Source of the DNA: Pomacea canaliculata
Taxonomy: Eukaryota; Mollusca; Gastropoda; Architaenioglossa; Ampullariidae
Length of the DNA stretch: 64,000 nucleotides
Direction of reading: 5' to 3'
NCBI RefSeq assembly: GCF_003073045.1
Contig: NC_037593.1
Span: 7,865,525 to 7,929,524, forward strand
The position numbers were made by a program, and so were the translations under genes. The stretch's first letter is position 1. Every line of letters begins with the position of its first letter. The notes under the pieces were generated by a model. The model was not told where the DNA came from. It worked only from the letters and a program-made list of their open reading frames with translations, and ran no database searches. This document shows, in pieces, positions 25,954 through 39,100 of the stretch.

Positions 25954-28900
25954 TCAACACAAGAAGTTTTTCAGTTTTCGCCACAGATAAACCAGGTGCT
26001 TTCTAAACGACGAGCTGAAGATGAGGTAGACGAAAGGGTTGGCAAAATGGTTAAGGATGTAGCCGGTAGGGGCATAGGTCATGACGGAGAGGTCAGAGGA
26101 CGAGAAGGGAGGCGTGTAGCCGACATAGAAGTACCAGACCATGGCCACGTAAGGGGGGATCCAGCTGACCACGAAGAGGATGGTCATGATCAGCAACAGC
26201 AAAGTCAGGCGCAGGTTTCGCGAGCTGTGGCCGCCATTGGAGGTCGTGACCTTTGCGATGTGGCCGTGCCGTCCTTTTCCGTTGGTGACCTCGTTGTCCA
26301 CACAGGATGCGGATGGCGCGGAAAGTGTGGGATAGTCGCTGACCTCGGAGTCTGGTGCAACGCGAAAGCACGGCAGGCACTTGATGTCTCCGCGCGAGCG
26401 TGTCACGTGACCACCAGCCTCGGCAGACGTCGGCCCTTGTCCAGCTGTCTGACTGCTGTCGACGGTGATCACGTGCACGACCTCGGTACCTGTCGTCAGG
26501 TCCTTGTCCTCGATGCTGCCTCTCTTAGTGGGGGGAGCTCCCGCAACACTGGCCGGTGACTGGACGCTGTGGCTGAGCCCGGCCACGTCCACATGGCCTA
26601 CAATATTATTCGGTGACCTGTTGAGGTCGTATTCTCTGCTCTCAGCTGCCATGTCGATGCCAGTAGCAGGTTCGCGGTGGGTGTGAAGATGAACGCCGTC
26701 CGTCGTCTGCTCGTCTGCTCCTGTCCAGAGCAACTCCTTATCTTGAACTTTCTGTGGCACGGAGGTCAACGACGATCTGGTCACCCAGGGGGTGTTCCTG
26801 CTGCAGTCAAAGTCCAGGGAGCTGCGCTTCGTTCCACACGCCTGTCCTTCATTCCCATCGGTAGCCACGCCTACTCGGTTTTCTCGCCGTTTCGCGAGGG
26901 ATTTCCCCCTGGCGGTGCTTTGCGGTCCAACATCCCGCACTCCGTGCGCCTTCAGTATCTTTCTCGACATCCTGACCTTGACGATGATGAGTGTGTAGCA
27001 AGAGACAACGACAAGGAACATGAGGATGAAGACGACGAAGATGAAGGAGTAGTAGGCGCGGGTGAGGGTCTCTCCCAGTAACGTGGAGCTGGTGACACAC
27101 AGGCCTTGCACGCTGCTGGAGTAGATCCAGATGGTGGGCAGTGCCGACACCATGCTGCCCACAGAGATGACCGCTACACAGCCGAGGCAGAACCGCAAGG
27201 ACAGCTGGACGTTGGTCCTGCAGATCTTGATGTACCTGAGTCAAAATAAACTCCGGTATCAATTGTCGAAATCACCTTCACAAAGTAACGAGGCATGACC
27301 TGCAGGACTACGACTTGTGCTGATGGACTGATGGCCTGCATGGCTGTAGTGATTGTTGTTGGGCCCGTTGATGACTCGTGCGTAACAGCCATCAACCAAA
27401 AACATATTTTATAGTCGGTTCAGAAGACTGTTTCAGGTAGTTGTCTGATCAACGCCTATTACCAAACTGGTATCTTTATAGAGAAATCAAAAATAACATC
27501 CTGGCAATGTTGTGCTGCTGGCTTTTTTTTTTAAAGAGTGAAATTATATCATTCTTAGGGAAAAAAATCAAACTAGACTGTTTAAAAACAAATGGGTTCA
27601 TTGCATGACAAATAAATAAAAATAAGAGATATGCAACTTGCTTCAACTGATGAAAAAAATATGAAGTTTTTAGATTAGGTCAGAGGGACGTGCGACCAAA
27701 GGGCAGGAGCTGAAGTTTGTTGAGGCAATTATCACCTGTCCACGGCGATGAAACCGAAGAGGATGACCGATGCAGTGATGACAGACTGGGAGAGCCAGTA
27801 CACCAGTCGACACAGGCTGCTGGAACTATGGCGCTGCCAGTAACCTAAAAGTAGACATTGTAACAAACTCCAGTAAAGTTCTTTATGAGGTGAGATGTTA
27901 TCAGCACATTAGGTTTACAAGCAGAATAAACTAAAATGAAAGCTATTCATAAGGCGAGACATGAAACTACAACAGCTCTACTTGTGAGATGACCACAGCT
28001 CATTCGTGCTAAGGTCTAACTCCACTAGAGCGTGAAAAGGATTCAAAAGACAAAAATTACTGTCAATTTTGTTCCTGTTTTATTTTAGAAACTTTTGTAT
28101 GCGGATTACTTTGTTAACTTAACAGCAGAAGCTTTAATTAAACAGGCTTCTTATTCTTGAATGGTCTCCGGAAGGACAAATTGCTTTCACTTGCACCTTC
28201 TGGAGAGAGAGAATCTTTAGCCACTGGGAGTCATCCACTCTACTAGCAACACAATACAGGCGAAATGAAACTTTACTGTTCAGTAAATATCATATAAGCA
28301 CGATATAAGGATTTCTATCCCTACATTATCCTTTCTGGTTAAAAGAGAAGAAATGGTTCACAATCTTTCTGTAGCCAGACTTTAATGAACTTTTTGTGTT
28401 GCCCCAGCGACCCTAATGCACTGACATCCTCCTGTATAAACAACTTCCGGACACTAATTCGCTAATTACCTAGGCTCTGAAATAAGAAAGCAAGCACCCA
28501 AAACCACCTACACACCCACATTACAGAAGCTATTATACTAAACGGATTCCCGAATCAGTGCAAGAGCTAGAATAATATGAGAACGATCAAAACTTAATTA
28601 ACTGGTTTATTCATTCCGTGTGAGAACAATCGAAGCTTAATTCACTAGTTCATTCTTTCCGTATGAGAACAAACAAATCCTAATTTCCCTCTTCATTCTT
28701 TCCGATGTGAAAGTATAGACACATGCGACTGATTTTTTTTTTATTATTATTATTTTATAATGAGACCTAGAAAAAAGGTGAAAGTTGTTTGCTGATTTGC
28801 TTTGTTAAAACTCAGAAAATTACAGTCCGGAAATTCTGGTCTAAAATATTTCCGCCAATGAGAGAGAAAGCAGCATTGTTAACTTGAAGCTCGTCCACAG

Positions 28901-31065
28901 GGGTCAGAGGCCAAGAAGAGAGTTAATTAAGATGATGATTGTCTGGTAACAAAATACTTGTTAATTGGAGGTTAGAATTTGTGTGAAGGGTCATAAACCG
29001 CAAGAGTGCATATGTTTGTGTGTGCGTGAGTGCATGGGCGTGTGTGTGTGAGAGAGAGAATGGATCAGAAAGATGGGCACAGTCTTGTTCCTAAAAAACC
29101 ATCTGCCGAAATTTTCAAAAATATTTCCTCGAAATCGCTCATTGTGTTCAGAGTTTTTAATGATATAGGAGAAGTAAATTTTCATGTAACAGTGTAAGTG
29201 AAATAGCAAGTTAAGAAAAAACAAAATATCGACGTTCTCAATCGTGTCCACTCAAAATTTCTGGTTTTAAATGAGTTGTTTACTTACAGTCGTATCGTAA
29301 ACATGGAGAACATTACACTTCACTCTTTAGCGAAGGAAAGGGAAGGTTACTTGCCTTGTGTGTTTCTATGAGATTGACTGAGCTTCTTACTTGTTCTGCA
29401 TTTTCGGCTTTCAGTAAACCAACAAATACTCTGGATTTTTTTTCTGGGGTGGGGGAAGGATTATTTCGTCCTTGGACAAAGGATTTTAGTAACTTCTTCG
29501 TTGTTGGACTTCTGCCCTCTCTAACGCAAGAAAGTATTCTAGAATGAGTTAAACACACACAGAATCCGAACCACCTGCTTTGAAGCAAAGTCGGCCAAAT
29601 ACTGTCAGCCGAACGGACCAAAAGCTTGTTTCTTTTATAGTGAGAAAAAAGTTAACTGGACCCATAATTCTTGATCAATTTATAAACAATTCAATTAAGT
29701 GAAAGGTTTGATGTTCAGTCAAACTAGCGAGCGGTCATAGAAGCTAGACTGAAAAACTGAAAACCGACGCGAAATTTTGTAACGGTTTTTAAAACGCCAA
29801 ACCGTTTTGGGAAAGGTTTACAGTGTATATCACACGACAAACAGGAAAAGCAGGATTATTTCGGGAAAAAAAAGTTTATCGTGTGTGTCCGAGCCATTGT
29901 TGTATTTTAGAAGGGAGTTTGTTTTGTAGCCTGATATTTTGAGCGACGATGTATTCTAAGCGCAGATAACCATTTGGCTGTAATGGATGACTGCTGTGCT
30001 GGCAAGGGAGACAAAACCAAAGCAGACAAAGCACAGCGAGCGAGACGCATTGTTCTCCCCTTCATAGACCACGCCACAATAACAAATTTCTATGGGAAGC
30101 TCGGCCTGTTCCGACCTCCATGGAAGCCTATAAGGCTCAGAGGCAGGCTGGTCAATAGCCACATGATCAGACCCGGTCATTGACAGGGTGGCCATTGTAC
30201 AGGCAGCGGCAGCCTGTTAATCGTGTGTCTGACAACATCAAACGGTTGTGCACTCCTCTCATAGGAAGACAATGCGCCGCTACCCGTCAGATCAGTTGCT
30301 CAACTCATTCAGTTCAAGGAGAACTGAAAGTAATATTTTAAATGTGTACTGTACAGTCCGTCTGTCTTTGCTGTCTCTCTGTATGTCAGTTTGTCTTTTT
30401 TTGTTTCCATCCGTCTGTCTGTCCCATCTGTCCCTTTCTAAATTGAAACTGTTTCTGTGAGCAGAGCACACACACACACACACAAACACAAAACTAAAGA
30501 TATTTGATAAAAACAAAGGAAAAACTAGCGATCATAATTAAAATCATCGCAGAAAGAAAGATTCGCCAAATTTATAGTCATAACGATTTTCTCTTCACGA
30601 TAAACGCCCTGCGAAGTAGAAGGCGATTGTTAGGTCTGTAATAGTCTACTCTTATAATAGAAACACTATATGATAAGCAGCAACTTCTTCACAGCGGGCC
30701 TCTGACATTTGGCGCAAAACTCAATCGAAAAAGCAAATAAAAAATCAGTCTGTGTTTCCCTTACCTGTCTCCATAGCCAGGTGGGTTGGTACACGGAAGA
30801 GGCAGACGATAAGGTCGAGGCCGCCGATGTACAGGATGTACCAATCGCAGGCAATCTTTCGAGGAACTGCAGAGTACACAATTATAACCAAGAGGTTACC
30901 AGGTACTCCCAGAGCTATCGCAGCTGACAGGAAGACCAGGTGGTAGTAGTACAACTCCACAGGTGGCGACGCCAGCATCAGCGGCATCGACGACTTCGTG
31001 GATCGGTTCCCGCTGACGGTGATGGTGTCGTTGTTGTCAACACTCGTCCAGCCAGAGACATTCAT
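25954..31065 (-). CDS. Orphan class A (rhodopsin-like) G-protein-coupled receptor
   Basis: Three coding exons on the - strand join in frame: 31065-30765, 27844-27736 and 27235-25954, giving 563 residues. All seven helices are visible. The N-terminus has glycosylation sites at Asn2, Asn12 and Asn20. Helix 1 carries Asn57 (GVPGNLL) and helix 2 Asp84. Cys112 at the top of helix 3 can pair with Cys183 in loop 2. The DRY motif is 136-138 (AVDRY), helix 6 reads SWIPP (Trp495, Pro497), and helix 7 has NPFVY (536-540). The third intracellular loop is about 250 residues (roughly 225-477), hydrophilic and Ser/Thr-rich, while the C-tail is short and ends in Cys. The pattern suggests a peptide- or amine-type receptor, but I do not recognise the ligand class. 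Intron 2 carries a 43-bp tandem repeat. An acceptor just before 31094 implies an upstream 5' UTR exon. Confidence 0.93.
28578..28708. repeat. Three-copy tandem repeat, 43-bp unit, in a GPCR intron
   Basis: Copies start with TGAGAAC at 28578, 28621 and 28664 and share CTTAATT and TTCATTC(TTT)CCG blocks. They have diverged by substitutions and small indels. Confidence 0.8.
30467..30490. repeat. (CA)n microsatellite
   Basis: A short CA dinucleotide array within the GPCR intron; potentially length-polymorphic. Confidence 0.9.
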
Positions 31066-32190
31066 GATGATCTCAGGCAATAACTTCCTTGGCTCTAGGA
31101 CGGGAGTTAAGAAAACAAAATCAAGATGATGATTAAATAAACTGAGATAAAAAAAATTAAAAACTTCAAAAGCAAAAATGAGATGCTTAACCATTTTAAA
31201 AAAATCACTTTTCTTGAACTGTGACCAAGAAGTCGAACCATTTCTCTTAATAACCGTACATTCTTTTACTCCGTCAGTATTTGGTTTCATTTTTGGCGAA
31301 AGATTTTTTTCCACCTTCCTTCTTGATGATGTAAATCTTTGTGACGATGGAAGCAACAGAAATAAAAACCAGTTGACGGGAAAAGTCAGTAGGTCGTGCA
31401 TGCTGGGCTCCGTTAAAAAGGCAGCCATACATTCCTGAAGAACATGACAGCATTTCAATCTTGTCTGTATGGATGATATTGATGTGACATTTGAGAGATA
31501 GCTTCTTCTAATATGCCTTGCGATATGAAATCTGCAAAAACATTTCTTTGATGAAGGGATAGAAAGAATTATTAAACGAATGCACACAGAACAATCTGCA
31601 TGTTTTAAGTATGTTTTGGTATCTGGAGTGTGTGGGAGATCAAGTGTTAGAAAAGTGACAATGTGTAAGGTACACAGAACTGTTTGAATGTTTTTGGAAT
31701 ATTTTAGAACTTGAAATTTGCAAGAAAGCTTAAAAAATACAATGTCATGAAGTCTGTCAAAGGAACACGGAACAGTCTGTATGTTTTGCCACATTTTTGT
31801 ATATTTTGGGATGTTTTGGTATTGTATTGATATGTGCAAGAACCCGTCAGAAATATAGCATTATGTCTTAGTGTTATGGTTTTCCTTTTAAGGACAATGT
31901 CAACTGTTTTGCTGATAACCATTACATTTTTTCCTGCAACACAAGAATCACTGTGTGGGTTAAGTAGTGAAGAGGATTTTTAAGAAACCTCATCTTTGAA
32001 TCGCTTTGCAACGCCAGCAATGTGGTTTCACAAAGTGCTGGCCTCATCGTATACTGGAATCTACAATATTAGACTGGAAGGTTCCACCGAATCAATCAAG
32101 TTTCAAGCACAAAGAAAACAATTCCTGTCGATCCTCCAGTACTTCCCAGTGCTGCGTTACCATCTTATGCCAGTGACTATTTGGTCTGTA

Positions 32191-32466
32191 TTAAATATCT
32201 CTAGTGAAATCTGCCAAGAGTGCCAACCATTTTGCTTGTCTAATATCATCTGACACAAAGCGCGGGACAGAGTTTTCCATTATCTGGATAATTTTGTTTA
32301 CTATTTCTGGGGACAAGTATCGCATATCTTCTGCTCGCTTGTGCTCAGTAAACAAAATCTTCATACACTGATAACGGTTGGTCTCGTCGTCATCGTGACA
32401 ATGCATAACAAAGCTGGAAAGACTATTCACTTGCTTGATGAAGCTTGGAAGATGTTGCTGCTAATG
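32191..32466 (-). pseudogene. Fragment resembling a DUF4371/hAT-related (ZMYM1-like) transposase
   Basis: A - strand frame contains RAEDMRYLSPEIVNKIIQIM followed by DIRQAKWLALLADFT. This matches the layout of domesticated and mobile hAT-type proteins (…YxSPxIQNEIIxIxG…I..A..FSILADE…). The frame is bounded by stops on both sides, and the expected acidic catalytic residue after LAD is changed (LADF), so I read it as a decayed piece. The family assignment rests on motif memory only. Confidence 0.45.
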
Positions 32467-33751
32467 AGATTAGTACTGGGTGGAAGTCTGACCATAAAGT
32501 TCAAGTCTTGACTGTCAGGTTGTCTTGTCACAGACGACAGGAAGATGCGAAGAAGACTTTTGGTGGGAGATAATTTTTTTAAAATGTTTTCTTAAAACCT
32601 TTCTAAACAAGTGTCTGACCAGCTTTGCAGCTAGCATGTGCTGTTCACATGCATACAAAACAACATGCTTTGTAATCAGTCATGCAGAGATGAAACCACG
32701 GGGCATTGAATTTTCTAATAGACGAAGCAGAAAATGTTATCATTAAAACATGCACCACTACCTGTCCCTGCCTCAGTGCCATTCTCGTTACAAGGTTTCT
32801 TATAGTCACCAACATGTACCCCTAACCTCGCAGATATACCATCATGTTGACCTCCTGATTGTCATGTCAGACATAATTATGCAGTGCCAAAGTCTATTGT
32901 GGAATTTCGTTAGAAGATTGTACTCTTGGTTGTTTCATGATGTTTTCTGTCAGAAGGAAAACAACATAAAAACATTTATCATGTTTTCAGTAAATCTTAC
33001 GCAAAAAAAAACTACAGCTGCCCTCTTCGACAATATTTTAAATCAAGAAATTTAATTGGGTACTATCGCATTCGTTTTAAGAAGCTAATTATATGAAAAC
33101 TGATATTAAAGACAATTAAAAAAAAATTAACAAAACATTTGGTGCATTTTTGAATACTTTCTTGTGACCTCTGTATCTTTATCATATGATGAAGTTGAGA
33201 AAAACGACAAACATTTTCTAGAACTTTAAATCCAGTTTTATTGTTTGAGTTAGTCAGGCACTTTATCCTTTCTCACTGTTTAAAAAAGTGGGAATATGGC
33301 AAAGCATCGATTTGTAAAAGATTTGATCATTTTTGACCTAACATAGCATCGAATATTTTCATTAATTTGTAGCGGTGTCTACAAACCCCAGTTTTCTTCT
33401 GAGAGTAAATTTTGAGATAAGATAGTAATCCCCTCTTTCATAATTTTTTTTTTAAAACGATAAAAAACCAGGCTCCATTATTTTCAGGAAATAATGATTT
33501 GCAAAGAACTAACAGAAAAACTAATTCAAATAAAGTAATAGGTGCATAAAAATTGATAATAATGTTTTACCTTTGTTCTCGACTGGGCCAGTTAAAAACG
33601 AAAGGCGATGACCATAGCGTCTCTTTCGTCGGAGACTTTGAGCAGATACTTGTTCAGATATATCAGATATATCAGATATTTACAAGCCGTCGATACAAGG
33701 TTCCGAGCTCTCGGCACGAATCACAGACTTTAGCTTACAATTTTATATAAA

Positions 33752-33779
33752 CTGGGTGTCCATAAAGTCCGTGCGCAAT
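33752..33779. mobile_element. Possible mariner-type terminal inverted repeat (one end only)
   Basis: CTGGGTGTCCATAAAGTCC is typical of the ends of mariner-family elements. I could not find the inverted partner nearby, so it may be a solo end or a remnant of a small non-autonomous element. Confidence 0.35.
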
Positions 33780-35611
33780 ATAAAATACTTGTAACTGTAA
33801 AGTATATGTGATAGAAAAATCTGTAGAAAGGACTAGAAACAATTAATACTTGAACTTGTATTGTTCTTGTTGATGAGCAAGGATGACATATTATATAAAG
33901 TCATTGCTATGACTACGACTTCTACACTACCATGACTACTACTCATACACTACTACTACGAGGACGAGGACTACTACTATGATCATACTAAGACTAATCA
34001 TACGTATACAACTACTAAAGCACTGCTACTATAACTACCACTACTAAAATATTCATACACATATTCCTTCATTTGACGAGAGAGTGCATGGCGTTAAAAC
34101 AAACCAAACAAACAAATCGTCATAACAAGTTGGTGGAACTGACAACAGGGAAATGCCTTAAGTGCTCCTTAAAAAAATCCTGTACCTTTTGCTGATATTG
34201 CTCGAGCAAAGTCCTGTACCTATGGTGATCCTTTGTAGTGCAATGTTTAGAAGACAACAGCTTGTTGTGTTAGCCAGTCGCAGTTTTCACTGTCGCCGTC
34301 TGTTTGTGTCCACTGCAGTGGTCAAGAGAAGGGTCCGATACTTGTATTTCCGTGTGAATGTCTTTCACCTCAAAACTGAGATCCACAGAGCAGTCAGAGG
34401 CAACAGGCTGAGCAGTTGTACTGGCAGGTTGGGTAGGACACGTAGGGTTAACCACCTTTTAACCTGTCCTGGGGCGAGGTGATTATGCCATCAGAGCAAA
34501 TGTTAGACGAGTACTTGACATGGTTGATGGCTGTTGTTTGTGGCTTGGGTTGCTCAGATGGAGTTTGTGAGGGCGATGGGGTAGAACCCGATGGACCGCC
34601 TGTTGTGGAATGTCGGTGCTGTGCACGGCGATGTCATGTAGACTGAGAGCGCATGCGCGCACGTGCGGTGGCCGGTCCACGGAGAAAGAAAAGTTGAGGT
34701 AAGACGACGTCACTCACCCAGGCACGCGCATGCTATTGTCTCTGTACTCGCACGCTCGGCAACAGCCCCACCACAGACACACGCGCACATGTTACACACA
34801 GACACACGCGCGGACAAAACACACTAACACCATCTACCACCCAACACACACACACACACACACACACGAAAACACAAGGAGGTGAATGTAATGCAGGAAT
34901 CTTTAAGAATCTAGATACGTTACAGCAGCACATACCCGCTTTCAACTTCTCTCTTACTAAAAGTTTACCTTTCGAAGTTACTTTTAATAAGTAAATACAG
35001 ACTGATCAGCAAAGAGACATCTACAGTATTATTTCAGCTTCAGACTAATAAAGTTGCGGTTTTAACATATTGTAAAGTATACATATACATATATTTTTCA
35101 AATATGAGCGTTAATATAATATTAGGCACACACACACACGCGCGAGCGCGCATATATAATAGTGAAGAATATTCATCTGACACGTGCGCGTACAAATGGC
35201 TAGATGTTACAGTTACAAGACAAACCACAAGTATTTTTCAATGGCCTACTTCCGCCTTCTGTTAGCATCTAAGGCACTCAGAAATGAAGGTAAACACAAG
35301 GTGAATCGCACTCAGCGGTGGACATGAATCACAGAGCGACAAGAAAACCAAATACGAAGAAAATGGAGACAGAATCATGGATTACAGATAAAAACGATGA
35401 TAAAGTAGTAGGAAGGCTATGTTCAGGAAAAAAGTGACCTTTCTGAATCCCAGTCCATTGCATTGACAATATATTTAAAGTTTTCTTGTCTGATCTCGCC
35501 GCGTGCGACGCAGACTACAGAAGTCTATAAGGCTAATCTGATGCCGTGGCGGATAACCCTTCAGACAGAAACTTTGTTTGAATAACGAGTATCATGAACT
35601 AGTTTTTCTTT

Positions 35612-35668
35612 ATTCGCTTAATCATCCTGTAAATCATTCTCTTAATCATCCTGTAAATCATTCGCTTA
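35612..35668. repeat. Two-copy direct repeat, 24-bp unit
   Basis: CTTAATCATCCTGTAAATCA is present at 35617 and again at 35641, followed by TTCT or TTCG. Confidence 0.9.
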
Positions 35669-36047
35669 ACAGCGTGGGAGACAGAAAAGGAACAGGGATG
35701 ACAATGTATCTATGAATGTTAAACTGTGGAATGAGTCAACCAATCTTGATAATTATGTTGACTTCAGGAGATCATCATCATCGTCATCGTCATTATCATA
35801 TGATGATGCCGAGGGATGGTATTTATGGTGAAGTGTTGAAAATGTAAGAATAAAGAAGAAAACTAAAGAACTGTTTCTCTGATGATCTTTTATTTCAGAT
35901 TTAATCATCAAAAACGACTGTTAAAAGATTTTGACAATGCGTTGCTTTATGTATATACATGTAATAGCTACACTAAAATCGCAGTGTGCTTTCATTTGTC
36001 GTTTGAAATTTAATTATTAAAGAGAAAACAAAAACTGTAAAAGAAAA

Positions 36048-36053
36048 TTTATT
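36048..36053 (-). terminator. Candidate polyadenylation signal of the SLC13 gene
   Basis: AATAAA on the - strand about 87 bases after the SLC13 stop codon. Another copy is at 35889-35894. Confidence 0.45.
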
Positions 36054-36139
36054 TGTAAAAATTTTAAGAAAAAAAAAATCAGAAAGTGTTCCAATCTATT
36101 CTCAGCTCACAAGCAGGCATCACAAAGATGTCTATGCGT

Positions 36140-39100
36140 TCAAAGTTCACTCATGATGGAGGTGATGTTCACCAGTCTAAAGACTTCAGGTGTTTCAAGA
36201 AACCCGAAGATGGCGCTGCCCCAGGTGTTGACTGCAAGCGTTAAGCAGCTCACAGCGATGATGTTCATGACAGAACCCACAGCCGCCTGTCGCAGCATAG
36301 GTCAAACATGGACATATATTTATAAGTTCGTGGTTCAAAGCCATACAGACAAACACAAAGAGGTAAGGACCGACAGGGAAACAGACTGATAGACAAGACG
36401 GAACAGAAGAGACAAACTAGACAGAGAGAGAGAAAGACCAATGCAAGGGAAGGTACTGACAGACATAGACTATCATTTACAGTTTTTTTTTCTGTCTATG
36501 ACTGCCACTCACCATGTCTACAATTCTCAGGTGACCGTGCGAGAAGACTATGGCGTTGGCAGGCGTTGCCACTGGCAACATGAAAGCAAAAGACGTGGCC
36601 AGTGCCGCCGAGGACATGAAGTATAAAGGGTTAACCTTCAATCGGATCGCCTGCGGAGAACAAACAGACTTCACTCGTCAAGACAGACTTCTTTTCTCAC
36701 CGGAAACTTGATGACCGTGTGCAATTTTCAGAAATTAGTTTCGTCGTGGAAAAAACAATTCATCGAACATACCGTACGCGCTCTTTCTCTTGATTGTGTG
36801 TGTGTGTGTGCATGTTTGTACGCGCGTGCGCCCTACGGAGGTTTCGTAAATGGACGTGGATGATGCACTTTACCAGCTCCGCCATGATCGGCATCAACAA
36901 CGTGGCAGTGGCGGTGTTGCTAGTGATTTCCGTTGCCATAGCGACGGCGATGGTGATGACGAGGTTGATGAGCCAGGGTTCAGTCCCTCGGAAGGTGGAC
37001 AGTTGCTCTCCGAACCAGTCTGACAACCCCGAGAACTAAAAAGCGACCAAAAACCATAATCTGTAAAAACAGCCAGTGTGGATAAATCTACCTTCCTACT
37101 GCTCCCGTTTCGGGTGCATGCTTCCAGGGGGCAAGCCTCAGAGTGTGTGTGTGTGCGCGCGAACGAGACAGCGAGGATGAGATAAAAGCAATTTACTGTT
37201 GTGATGTCTGTGATTCGTACCTTGCATCCCTTAGCCAAAGCGAATCCCCCTCCTAGTAGAATAATTATTCCCCAGGGCATCTTGGCCTGAGCTACAGGCC
37301 ACGTCAGCAGCGGCGTGTACACGGGCTTCTGTCTGACTTCTGAAGAAAACACACACACACACCACACACACACAAGGATACCCCATCCGTACACATACAC
37401 TAATACAAAGTTCCATGGCAATTCTGAGAGAAAGTAAGTTAATTTAAGTAAATAGTTCTGTCCAGCGCGTTCTCGCTGTTTGTCCTGAATACTTCTGTCT
37501 TCTCAGTCTCTTGACACTCAGGCCAAAGCTAAGCAAACGGGTGGCAGTACAACAACGCGGGTAGCTCACCGTCTTTGCGTCGCCAGCAGAAGATGGCTGG
37601 CCTTGTAGTTGGGAGGATGAAAAAGAGAAGGCTAACGAACACGGCAGCCGTGGAGTCGCTGGTGTATCTGAAAAATGGCAAAAAAGACCTGAGGTGGACG
37701 GAGGGGTGGGGGATAGGTGTTTTACGCCGTCAGCAACTAAGGCTATATCACGGCAAGGCAGCCAGCTCTGTCAACAAACAAACAAACAAACAAACAAACA
37801 AACAAACAAACAAACAAACAAACAAGCCGAAAGTCAATGCTGGGCAGAAGTGAGAACAAGAAGACCTTCAAAAAGAAAACATTAAAGTAGACTTTATCCT
37901 AGTTTCACGGTGATGTTGGAGGACATGAAGCGATGCAAGCTCCAGACACTAAGGCCTCCTCCAAAGTGCCCGAGGTACTGAGGTGCTCAGAAATGGTCTC
38001 AGGCTAAGGACATACTTGAATTATCGTGTTTGCTTCAGTTTGCTGTCACGTTTAAATGAGCGATAAACTACTCACCCCTCGTTGAATAAATTGCTCCAGC
38101 CAGGAAGAAACCTGGGATCTCGAAAGAGCCACAGAGATGCGAGGACAATGAAACAAATCAGAGTCTGGACCTCGGCCATCCTGAAAAAAATTGGGCAGAA
38201 GAAAACAGTTATTTCAGAGGAAATATAGAGAATATTTTGTAGGAATACACACAGGTTTTGGTGCCTCGCGAATCTGTCGGATGGCGGCAGCTAAAGTTGT
38301 TAATACCAGATGCTTGAAGTGGACTTTCGCTTGTAGTGTATCGGATCAAAATTTCCAACGGTTTTAAACTTCAAATAATAGTGCAAAAGGACAGACACAC
38401 AGGAGGAGTGGGCGGAGCACAAGTAGGTGGAAAAGAAGCTAAATTAAGATGTAATGAAGCGAGAAAACTGAGTGAGGTATATCCTGATCCCAGTTATAAC
38501 CTATATACATAGAAATGGCAGTAAGGTTACCATGACAACCTGTCATCAAAAGTGATGAGCGTATTGACAATGATAGATGAAAAAACAACAGTGAAGAAAC
38601 GAAGCTGTGGGAGAATGGAGAGTTAAGGGGATGGGGAAGAACACAAAGAGAGAGAGAGAGCGACTGGTTTGCTCACGTGACTTTGCCCAGGCCCCTGTAG
38701 GCGTTGTGGAGGGCTGTCTTCACCGGGTCGTCAGATTGTTTGGCTTGTTTCCTACATGTCCTGATCACAAGAAAAACTCTAGTTCTATACGACTAGCCGA
38801 CAACTCCCATATTCTAATAATTGCCTCGAACGATTGATTAAATGGAAAACAAACTATCAATAAAATATTCGACTACAATTTACATTGCAGCAAATATCAT
38901 CGGTATAAATACAAATTAAACAGAACGCAAAGTCTACCGAGAACTGAAATAAATATTTCAACAATAATAAAGATAATACAAAATAATTCTTTCTGTCTAT
39001 AATTTTGGTAAAATAAAAAGCCGATTAGATCCTGTAATTTTTTTAATTGAAGAACACGATAAGTTCAAAAAGTGATGGATGTATGAGAGATGTACCCTCT

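Larger units (their letters stand above)
31095..36047. other. Spacer with transposon relics and repeats
   Basis: Between the GPCR 5' end and the SLC13 3' end I see no supported gene. The - strand frame extending past 31094 is intron or flank sequence upstream of the GPCR exon. The region holds a transposase-like fragment, a mariner-like terminal motif, a degenerate (ACT)n stretch near 33925-34050, a (CA)n array near 34848-34866 and a small tandem duplication at 35612-35668. Confidence 0.5.

Noticed and set aside
25996-26559. 187-codon + strand frame opposite the GPCR
   Set aside because: It is antisense to a clearly conserved GPCR exon and has no motif of its own.
26849-27262. 137-codon - strand frame (and 26093-26380) overlapping the GPCR exon
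   Set aside because: These are out-of-frame shadows of the GPCR coding sequence kept open by GC-rich codons.
30745-31839. 364-codon - strand frame starting well upstream of the GPCR
   Set aside because: Only the part from the ATG at 31065 is GPCR-like. Before it there is a good acceptor (CCTAG|AGCC, exon starting at 31094), and the upstream residues look like AT-rich intron translation.
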